DNA of 64,000 nt from Rhabditophanes sp. KR3021 (taxonomy: Eukaryota > Nematoda > Chromadorea > Rhabditida > Alloionematidae), in the NCBI GenBank assembly GCA_963281155.1, contig CAUJLY010000005.1, positions 558,001 to 622,000 of the forward strand. Direction: 5' to 3'. The first letter of the stretch is position 1. Each line of letters starts with the position of its first letter. Below the pieces are notes generated by a model that was not told where the DNA came from, did no database searches, and saw only the letters and a list, made by a program, of their open reading frames with translations. Positions 29,901 to 41,900 of the stretch are shown here, piece after piece. The position numbers were made by a program, and so were the translations under genes.

Positions 29901-32900
29901 TTGAGTCTACTTTTTTAGTATAAGATACATTTAAAGGGTATGGGAGTGGATCTCTCTTGCAAATACATCCATATTTAAAACATATTTATATACTTCCTAA
30001 TCTGGCCATGGATATATCTTTATTCTGGGAACAATAAATATAAGTAGTGGTGGCTAAACGTATGGTGGCATTCTTATCAAGATTGTGAGTTTGTGTTTAG
30101 TTAGAGTTTAAAACAAAAGTAACATTCTTTCTACCTCTATCCAATTAAATGTAATGTGGAGTGGTGATTACAATTTTTATTGTCTTTGTTTAATGACAAA
30201 GTGCCAGGTTTATGATTTTCGTGTGCCCATCACCTACTTCTTTCAACTTATCTAAACATACATAAAACAAAATTAATTCGACTTTAGGTAAAGTAATAGC
30301 AAATTATTAATGACTCTTACACAAAAAAAGAAAGAAGGGTGTTGCCTATTAAAAATGATAATCATATCCTCTCCTTTTCCCTTACTTTTTAATACTAATT
30401 TATGCAGGGCTAATTGAGCTTATGGCCCATAAACCTTCCACACATAATCAATGATTAGAAGAAACTTTAATTACTACTTGTTAATTTCGTTTGCCCTATT
30501 CAACCTCTGAAATCATAACAAAAATGTAGTTATGTGTTTTAAAAATTTTATTTGTTATGGGTTGAATGTTCTTTTTACTGGAACACAATTTATACATATG
30601 TATATTTGCTATTATTTATAGAGTAGTTTATATGATGATGATAATAAAGTGGTAATAGCTTAGGTCCCTTTTATGTATGTTAAGGTTTAAAAGTATTCGA
30701 TATATTTGTGAAGAAATAACACATAAAAAAGCAACTTTTTAATGGGTTTGTATTTATAGGATTATTATTTGCCATGATTTTGAATCTTTCGACACTGCCT
30801 ATTTTGATATGTGTTTTGCTGGGTAAATGCATTTGTATCCACACATTCTTACCAACTTCACATCATCTTCATAAGACGAGAAGTATACATGATCATCCTA
30901 AGCATTGTTCTACTAATGGCGAAGTTTGCTCTATTAATAAAGCTCAAGTTTGTAATAATGGAACGTAAGTGGCACATAAATCTTTGGATGGTTAGGCAAG
31001 ACGTTGTGAGGGAGATAGTTACCAATTCACATTCATATCACATTACTTTTGGCGGGTCTCTTTTAGGTCTTAAGAATGATAGGCATAATGGCAACGCTAA
31101 AATAAATATTCTTTATGATTGACAATTTTAAACTCCCACCAAACAACTACTACTACTATTATATTTAAAGCCGATTTTTATAGATGCGTCACAGCCTGCT
31201 CTCAACAAGGAATGTCTGAATGTACATGTGATACGGAAGAAGACAATTACTGTTACTTATGTTGCGGAGACTCAAGTAATCGCTGCCTTCCTGCCCATGA
31301 CTACAATATCCTTAAAGTGAATGGGGAAAGATGGGAACGGGAATCTTGTTCTCGGTGTAGGATGCAGGGTGGTGAGATGGAAGGACTAGCGTGTGATGAT
31401 CGGGACTCGCAGAGGCTTTGTTTGCAAGGAAAGTGCTCCAAGTCAGTCTGTCACAACAAGAGTCAGGGGTCTTTTTGTGATAGGAAGTTGGAGAAGGTTT
31501 GTGTGGATGATTCGTGTGACAATCCCTGTGCAAAAATCGCACCTCATTTGATGGTGTGTGACTGTCCGGCTATTGATCAAGATACTGGGTTTGCCAGTGA
31601 GGACAGGTGTCAACTATGTTGCTATGATTTCAATATAAAACCAGCAAATAGACGGTGCCAGAATGGGTATAGAAAGTATGGTATTTCCGATTCAAAGTCT
31701 CGTCCAATCTGGAGGATCGGTTTGACGTGTGCTGGTGGCAAGACATGCAACAGATGGGGAGTATGCTCAAATGACGTCTCAAAGTCACTTTACTCAATAA
31801 TCTTAACTTCTTTCCTTATCTTAATCAACTTTTTTACGTGAAGGGTATTATCTTGTGGGGTAACTTTTTAAATATTTGATTGTATATAATTTTGTGATAA
31901 ATAAATTATAATTTGGCAAAATGAAATACCTTTTTCCACTGGATTGTTGGCTTTGGTTCACCACTAACACTGCAGTCAATTTTGATTGCTTTCCCCAGGA
32001 TTATCTTGTCTTGAATGTTTCGAGGATCGATGAAACGAGGTGCTTCAAGGACATTTAAGTTGAATACTTTTTTGGCACTGCCTGATTCATTTTCAGCTGT
32101 GCATGTGTATCTACAAATTTAACAAATTAGTATTATACCTTTCTATTTTTAGCTTATTTATGTCATACCTTGAGGCATCACTACGACGAGCATTCTTAAT
32201 TTCGACTTTATTCCCTTTGATTGTTACTGAAGGTGAAAACACACCTTCCTGAACTTGTTCATCATTGATTGTCCAGTTATAAAAAATGAGGCCAGTTCCT
32301 TCTGCAACACAAGTCAATATTTGCATAGCCCCAACCTCAACTGAAACATTAACCTTCTGAACCTCAAATGTCGGTGGGCCAGTCAATGAAATCAAAAACT
32401 CCTTGGCCACATGTCCGGCCTTATTACTCATCTTACATGTGTATTTTCCTTCATCGCCATCATTAGCCAAGTCAACTAACAAAGTTTGTCCATCACCAGA
32501 AATCTTAACTCTTTCACCATCAGAAACAAGTTCTTCGTTTTCCTTCAGCCATAGTATTTGTTGTTTGGGTAAAGCATTAATCTTGCAATCAATTCTAATT
32601 TTGTTGCCAGGAATGACAGTTTGTATGGGTGGGGAAGAGGCTCTTTCATCGAATGTTGGCTTGATGAGGACAGTTAGGTTAAATTGTTGGTTGGTTTGGC
32701 CAGCGGCATTGGAAGCATCGCATTCGTAGATTGCTTAAAAATATTTCAATTAATTTTTATAACATTCAAAGCCTTACCTTTGTCGCTTTTCTGAACATTA
32801 AGGAAGTGCAATTTTGTTCCTTTGTTTGTGATTTGAAGATAAGATGATTTAGACTCACTAGATCCACTAACCTCAATCATTCTTCCATCCTTTAACCAAA

Positions 32901-35900
32901 TAATATCAATTGGATCTGATCCCGAAACATTGCAGAACAATTCTTGACTCTCATTTTCAATAACTTCATATTCCTTTGACTGGTCTGATAATAATTTAGG
33001 TGGTAAAACAACCGTTAAAATCATTTCCAAATCTGCCGTTGAAACAATGTTGGATGCTATGCAAGTATATCCTAAACAAATTGGTATGCGATTATTATTT
33101 GATATTAGCAATTAATTTCTATACTGGCATGGGTCTTTTATTTTGAGTTTAAATTATAATAAACTTAAAATCTTTTTGACGCACTGTTGATTGTATGTCT
33201 TTGGTACGATGTGAATGTTCCCCGTAAGTTAAACTAATTCAAAATTCCTCATTAAACTATATTTAGTAAATTATCGATACTGAAACTAATACTATCAAAG
33301 TTGGATTTGTTGGGGCCGTAAAATGTTTGTTCCAGCAATTTGTTACTGAAATAAAGGAACTCGGATGCGTCTGTAAATGGTTAGAAGAACTGTATAAGGA
33401 CGTTCTTACCGTTGTAGCTAGTAACAATATTATTTTTGTCAACGAAAGGTTTTCTAATATTCAATATGTGATCTCGAGGAAGAAACACCATCTAATTTCT
33501 ATGATATCAAAATGGCCGAGGCTCATGCATACCTCTGTCCAAATGAATGGATCGGTTGTGGAGAAGAAAAGAACATGTTGAAGCATATTAAACGCAAGTA
33601 CATAAAAGAGGTTTTGAGAAGAGTGAAATGGTTATAACTCTAAATTGAGTGCAAAATATAACTTTCATCAACATTTAGATATCTTTAATTTGAGTGGAAG
33701 CAAACTTACTCGCATCATCAGTAAAACTAGAATTTGCAATTTGAAGTTGCCTGCCATTGTCGAAGATTAAGTAATTTTTCTTTTCCAAATTAATATGTTC
33801 GCCGTTTTTGAGCCAAGTAATGTCTGGAATGGGGCGGCCTCGTGCAGGACAATCCAAAACAACCGTCTTTCCTTCATTAACATAAATTTTAGACAGAATA
33901 TTTGGACCTTCAATGGTTGGTTTTTCGAGTAAACGAAGTGTAAAGTCTCGCTTCTCTTCACCAACACTATTTTTTGCGATACAGGTGTACTTGGATTCGT
34001 CATTGACATCGATACTGGTAAAATGAATCTTTTGTCCATTTCCACTAACGTACATATTCGGGGAAGGTTCTAGAGGTCGAGAATCCTTCAGCCACACAAT
34101 TTTGGGGTAAGGCTTGCCAACTACGGGGCAGTAAATACTAGCTCTCTTTTGTAATTCCCCATCGATTTCGCTTTCGATTCCTTCTCTGATGATTTTCGGA
34201 GGCGTCAAAACAGTTATAAATATGTCTTGTTCAACGGAGCCTAATTGATTGGAAGCTTCGCACGTTATTCTGCCCTCATTAACCAAATGAATATGATCAA
34301 TAATCAACTCCTGATTTTCAATTCTGCCAGAACTAATTTTGTGTGTGCAATTTTCATTAGTAATCAACTCATTATCCTTATACCACTTGATTTGAACCTC
34401 AGGATGTCCTTGAGCAGAACAAGTCAACGTTACAGGCGAATTTTCAACGACAGTTCGGTTTTTGTCACGATCAGACATGGTGATAGTTGGTGGAATTAAA
34501 ACAACCAAATTAAAATCCGCTCTGGATGTTCCAGCTGAGTTTGAAATTTGACAAGAGAAGCTGAAATTTTTGTAATTACTGATAATGTGTCTTTAGTGGT
34601 CATTGAACTGATCTGTTCACTTATAAAAATCAGAATTTTGAAATTTCAAAATGTTTTTAGTGATAAACTATGTTTCAAACAGATTTATCATTGACGGACA
34701 TTTGACATAGTCTTTATTAAACAAGTTATTTAAGTAATATAGTTATAATTTCTCTGCAACTATTCAAAACTAATTGTTACGGACCTGCTGAAATAACACA
34801 CGTAGGAGTTATTGTTACAATCAGTCATATGGAAACCAGTACAATTAAGGAAATGCAAGTTTCATAAACTTGTGGTCATTTAAAGTAATGATGTTTTGTA
34901 ATAGGCTAAAAAAAATGAAGCTGTAAGAAAGATAAAGACTAAGTCATTATCATTGGACCTTTTATCCTCACAAGATACCCGAGTTAAACAGAAGTTATCA
35001 TTATGTTACCTGATTTTCGGAAACAAATATCGTTTTGTCGATCTTAGTCGCGAATGTTTTGAGGATGAAGTGATGTATGTAGGTTATGGAGACAATAATC
35101 GTGTTGAAGGACATGCCGAGACTGCCTTTGAAGGCCTCAAATCACACAATTTTACATACCGCGCATGCACCTCAATTTTTTAAGCTTTTGAAATGATTAG
35201 TAGCAGAGGTCTCAATATCGTTACATTGATTGCCGTAGACGCAAGTGTCGGTCTTACTCTAGGATCGGCTCTCCTTAAACGAGGACCATATAAACATTTA
35301 ACTAACCAACATTACAATCAAGCTACTTCTGATGAGTTGAAAAAGGCTGAAAAATTGTGAATGCCTCTTACAATCAATATCTTACTCAGTACTTGACTGT
35401 CTACGTAAAAATGAGGTGATTAAATTAAACCATCCACATTATTTGTCATATATCACGGTATTATATTTCAATTTGATGCAAATAAAATATTGCCCGACAT
35501 TTTAAAATATTTAAATGAAACTTATACATACATTCCTTCATCATGGATGGTGGCATTGTAGAGGTTGAGTTTGAGGTTATTTGAGGATAAAGTGAATTTT
35601 TCGTCATGATCAATTTCAATAGGAACATTGTCTTTCATCCAACTAACTGTATTTTTATCCATCTTTTCAGTCGTAGAGACTGGACAGACAAAGTACGCTT
35701 GTTGGTTTTGAATAATCTCAATGGTATGTGTGTCTGAGGACAGCAGTTTTGGCCTAGTTATGACGTCAAGATCGTATGAAATGGTTGCTGCCCCGACTTT
35801 GTTTCGGACGTTACAGGCATATGTGCCTAAATGACTATAATCAGCATTGACGATCTTCAATCTCTGTCCATCAGACAAAATTTGAATTCCCGGAATATCA

Positions 35901-38900
35901 TCGACTGGCAAAGCATTCATTGTCCATTGAATAGAAACGGGTGGACTTCCACTGGCTTCACAATGTAAGACTTGAGAATTGTTTTCAACTACATTAATCA
36001 AACCACCGTTTGAGTAAATCCTAGGACCTTCAGTCATCCGAACGTCAAATGGTTTAGTTATAGATCCGGCGCTATTTTTTGCAGTACATTTAAATGTGCC
36101 ATCAATTCTTTTGTCTGCTTTGATGATTTGCAAGGTTCTACGGTCAGCTGAGATATGGAAACCGTCGACGTCGTTGATGATAGGCTCATCATTCTTGTAC
36201 CAAATTAATTCGATGTCAGCAGTTGTTGTCACTGGACAAGTAAGGATTTTGTTTTCTCCTTTCAAGACATCAACTTCAACTGGCTGTTCATTGTCGTACA
36301 TTTTTGGTTTGCTAATTACTTTGATATTGAAAGTCTTTTCGACGGTTCCGGCATCGTTAGATCCACGACATCTAACTGTACCTCCATCTTTAGGTTTGAT
36401 GTCTTTAAGCAGTAATAAACTTCCGTCATTTTGAATTTTGTCACTATCAGTGAAAGGTTCGTCGTCTTTTATCCAGTCAATGATTGGATTAGTTCCGTCA
36501 AAAATACATTGCAAGTCTTTTTCTTGACCTTCAATGAGTGAAATGTCTTCAACTAAGTCACCAACTACGCTTGGTGGAATAAGAACTTTCAATCTGAAGT
36601 CTTGTGAAGCAGCTCCAGCCTATAAAATATACCAAATGTCTCAGACTAATTACTTACCTTATTCTTAACATTACACCTAACCACCGAATCATGTGCCTTA
36701 TGTGCCTTCCTTACAGTCAAAGACACCTTGTCCTGTGACATCTGGAAGTCATTCATATCACCCGTAATAGGAACTCCATTCCTCAACCACTCGATTTCCA
36801 TACTCTCCAAATGATCCATTGTCACTGGGCAATTGAAAGTAACTGACACTCCTTCAGTAACTAATTTGAAGTTGTCATTTTCGTTGACTAAATTCATGAC
36901 GGGTTTGGAGAAAACTTTGACGAAGGTGTCTTTGGAGACGGTGCCGATCTTGTTTTTTGCTAGACAAGTATACCGGTAGTTTCCGGCGTCCTTTTCAGTA
37001 ATTTCGAGAAGACGGTCTGCGTTTCCGATTGGTTCGTTGTCACGAAGCCATGCAATTTCTGGGACTGGGTTTCCTCCGATTGTGTCACATTCGAGAATTA
37101 CGCTTTCGTTGTTAATCAACTCGATTGTTTCTTCATTCATCTGACCAAGAATCTCTGGAGGTTCGAGGACATCAATGGTGAATTTTTTTCTACTGCTTCC
37201 TGCTTCATTTGTTCCAATGCAAGTAATCACATTATTTAACTCTTTATCGGCGCCATTAATGAAAATCCTTTTAGATTCCAAAGCCAAATTAACATTACTT
37301 GGTATCGTCTTTTTATCATTGAAAGTCCAGTCAATCTTAACACCAACTGAATCGCTTTCATTGATACATCTCAAGGTATGCGTTTTTCCTTTTTCGATTT
37401 CGATCAATTCATCATCTCCAAGTTTAGGCAAGTACAACACATCCAAATTAACTTCAATATCTAAGGAACCTCCTTTATTCGCAGTGACACAAACAAAGCT
37501 GCCCTCGTTGTATAATTCAACCGACTTGATGACTAATTTCTGTTCATCTTCACTTAGCTCAACACCACGATTATTATCGCCTCTTTTTAAGATTTGTCCA
37601 TTAACTAACCATGAAGACACAACAGGCTTGGGAATGCCATCAACTGGGCATCCAATTTCAATCCTTTCCTTTTCCATTATTTTCAAATTACTTTTTGTCA
37701 AGTCTTCATCCATCTTTGGTGGAACCAAAACCTCAACATTAAAATGCTTTTCAGCTGACCCAGCAACATTTGTGATGACACATTTGTAAGCTTAAAATAA
37801 TTTATCAACTAATTTCACTCATCAACTTACCGCCACTATTATCAACAACTGTCTTGACGACATGCAATTTTCTGTTTTCGTCAGTCGTATAGAAGTTGTC
37901 GTTGAATTCCATGGCTATTTCAGTATCTTCGAAGAACCATTTGATCTCAGGTACATTTCCGTAGACAGGACATTCAATGACTAAACTACTTCCAACTACA
38001 GCTGTAGGATTTTCATTTTCAGGCGAAGATGGTTGGAGCTCGGGGATTGTGATGACTCCTAATTCGATGGTTATTTCGTCTTTACCGGCTACGTTGGATG
38101 CTTCAAAACAATAGGTTGATTAATTTTAATTGAAGGTCTTTTTAATATTTTGATACATTATATTAGTATGTTAATTTAAGATTTAATGCAAAAGAAAACA
38201 TGGGCCAACATTGGCACAAATTTTAATTTGAACATACCTTTACAAGTGAAGGGTCCCCGATCTTCGGGCATTACATTGTCTATCAGCAAGGTATCTCCAT
38301 TGACCATGAATCTTTCATCTAGTTGATCAGTAATTTCGATTGCTTTGAAGAAGAAAGTAACGTCTGGGGTTGGAACTCCACTAACAATTGGGCACTTGAT
38401 TTCAAATTCATTCCCAGCAATTGCTTCTAAACTGTTAGGGACATTTTTGTCGATGAATGGAGGTGAAATGACGATCATCTTGGTGTCTCTAGTTACACGA
38501 CCGGCGTTATTACTGGCAGTGCAGGAATATCTAAATGAGATGGTTAAAACTTTGCTTTTAGTGGCAGACTATGCTTCAAACACATTTATCGGACCCAGTA
38601 CTTGGCATTCTACGCGAAACTACATTGAGCCCGATACAAAGGTCTTTTTTATACTTGGTATATTACACAGCATTAATATTATGGCCACATTTTTAAATTG
38701 AATGCAAATAAAAAATGCACCCCCATAAATACACATCTAATTTTAACATACCTTCCTTGATCGTCAAAGTCAATATCAAATATTTTTAAACTTCCATCTG
38801 ATTGAAGCAACAAATTTTGATTGTTTGATATTTCAATTCCATCCTTTTGCCACAATACAATTGGTTGAGGAATTCCAAGTGTTCGACAAGGTAATTCATA

Positions 38901-41900
38901 CGCAGTTCCCTTAAGAATTTGAATTTGATCTTGGAAATGGGAAATTATTCGAGGGGGCTCTTGAACATCCAAATGATAAATGATGTTATCTTGGCCCGCA
39001 AAATTGGAGACTTGAAAAATATAATAGGATGAAGTCAAAAACATATATTATTTTTGAGTTTGTGTTGGACTAATGTAATAATTCAAATTTAGGGAACATT
39101 GCAGCGGAAATTGCGTTCGTCCAATTAAATTTATTTCATTTAGTATGTGTTTTTATTTTAGTTTTTAGATGCCAGATATAGATTGTCTTTATCTATTCCC
39201 TGTGGAGAAAGATAAAAAGATGGTATATGTCGGAGGAGTTTTAAAAATGGGAAAGCTACACTTCTAAATGAGTTGGACGGAGCGAATGAATATGGCATCA
39301 ATTTCCAGGAAATAACAGTCACGATACCTAGTAAAAATCAACTGTCCTCTTCGACGTTTCATAAGAACAAACGCCAACTAAATTCAATTGAAAGTGCCAA
39401 TAGACACCCACGCATAAACAAAAACACTCCAAGTGAACAGGTAAGATTGTTTATTATTATTATAACCTAACTTAACATTCTTTTTATACAGGCCGAAGTT
39501 AATGTCATCACTGGAATAATAAACGATGGGATCATTACGTATATACCTCATTTTTAGAAACAAGGATCGAGGTGCTTATCTTAGCCGCGTATCTTTCGAT
39601 AGTGAGGTGTTTATGCCGGGCATGGAGACATTTATCGTGTAAGAAGACATTCCTCAATCGCTTTTCACAATCTTAGAAACCAGAGCTTTGCGTGCCTTCA
39701 ATATTCCGCTATTTTTTCCGGCTCTTGAAATTATTAGCGATAGAGGACTCAATATTGTTACAATGAGTATTTGTGACGCAAATGCCGGTCTTAATGCCAA
39801 AAGTGCCCTTCTTAAAAGGAATCCATGCAAACATTTGACTAATCAGCACCTTAACCAATAATGCACAGTAGATTTGTACGAGACAGAGAAGATCGCAAAT
39901 GCATTATATAAACAATATCTCCCCACTACTTGACATTCTACACAATAAACTAATGCACCAAGATTTTTGGATACGTTATTTAATCATTGTATCACTAACA
40001 TTATTTAGTATATCATATAAATATTATGATCTTAATTAATGCAAATGAAATTGTATCAACATTCACATATATTTAATCTGAACATACCTTTGCATTCGTA
40101 AAATCCAGAATTGCCGATTTGAACCTTTTCAATTGACAAAGTACCATCTTGTTCGAAAGAAACAGTAGCTCCATTAGTAATTCCTTCGTAAATAGTATTT
40201 CCTTCAAACTTCCAATCTCTTTTAGGTGGTGGTGAAGACTTGGCTGCGCAGAAGAATCTAATATTTTCATTTATGTTGACGGTGAAGTTTCTTGTAGTAA
40301 TAGAACTGTCGATAGTAGGAGCAACGTGCACATTAAGAATCATATCTTTTGATACGGAACCAATTTGGTTGGTAGCAACGCATTTAAAGATCCACCCACT
40401 TAGGTTTCCGTCTACCTTGGAGATCACCAAGTTTCCATTAGACTTGATGATTCCATCCATGTATTCTACGTCATTCAGGTACCATTTTACGACGGGGGGT
40501 GGATTTCCTGTGCTTTCGCAAGGAAGAGTTGCACTGTCGCCTTCTCTGAGTGAAAAAGATTCTAGAGATGGGGCGATTGAGGGAGGTGAGTGGACAGTTA
40601 GGACGGTGCTTTTGGAAGATTTGCCCGCAATATTTGAAACTACGCAGGTATAATTTCCTGACATTAAAGAGGTAGTGCCCTTGATAACCAAGCTAAAGTC
40701 TTCCTAAAATATCACATTTAATAATTAATCATATCACATTTAATGATCGTTTGCTTGTTTAAGATTAAATAATTCAAAAACGTGCTTATTTTATGTTTCA
40801 AAGTCACGTACCTTCTGTTCGTACTCAGGCATATTCATATTAATAGGTTTATCATTGAGATACCATTTAATATTAGGGACCGGACTCATATTAACTTTAC
40901 AAGGAATCTCGGCATCATCCCCCTCCTTGGTAGTTTCATTTTCTTGTTTGTATGAATGTTCGATGATGGGTTTAACTAAAATGGGCCAAAAAAGTGGTTA
41001 TGTTAATAGGTTCATGCAAACCTTAAAATTAATAATGAACATGCTGGTTAAGTAAACATATAAAAGTTAACCGGCTCATCTATCTATCTTAAAATTACCT
41101 ATAGAGATTACGTTGACGGAGACTGAGGCACTGCCAGCCGCCGAGGACGCCTTGCAAGTGTAGAGGCCGGCATCTTCTTGGAAACCTGATCTGAGTAGAA
41201 GACTAGCTCCGTTTCCTTCGATTTCAATGGACTCGGACTCGTCTACTTTTTCGGAGTCTTTGTACCAGGTTAAAGTAGGTTTAGGAGTTCCTCTGAAGAC
41301 TTGGCAGTGAAGGCGTAAGTCCACATTTTCAATCAAATTTTCTTCGGGTGGGATTTGGGAAAGGACGGGAGGTTCCAAACCAGTTACAAAAACTTCAACT
41401 TTCCTTTCGGTGGCTCCGAATACATTGACTGCCCTACAGACAAAGTTTGACTGATCATCAATTGACACATTATCAATTTGAAGGGCATTATCATTAAGAA
41501 GTGTAAATCTCTTTTTGTCTTCAGGAGATAATCTATCCAAACTGACTTCATTCTTGTACCAAGTAACCTTTGGAGGCGGATGACCTAGAGCACGGCAATG
41601 TAAAATTCCAGTCTTCTCAATTGTGATCATCACTTTTTCAGGCCCAGGTACAATTGTTGCGGCACTTCCAACGTGAACTACTGACATCGCGTCATCTGAA
41701 CCGGCGATATTCGTGGCCCTACAAGAAGGATTATTTCCGCTTTTTTACATCTCATATTTGGCCCTTAATTCCTACACTAGCAATGCGTTTTCTTATCTTG
41801 AGTTTAAATTATAATAAATTTTAGAATAACTCGTCTTGACATTCTACGGAAACTACACTGACTACAACACATACGGTCGTTTTTTGTACTTAGACCATAT

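Noticed and set aside
34953..35531. Penelope-type retroelement (also carries GIY-YIG)
   Set aside because: No reverse transcriptase motifs near any copy, and the core resembles LEM-3/ANKLE1 more than the Penelope nuclease.
37175..37789. 204-codon open frame on the + strand
   Set aside because: Antisense shadow of hemicentin exon 14, which encodes clear Ig domains; the shadow has no domain or signal of its own.
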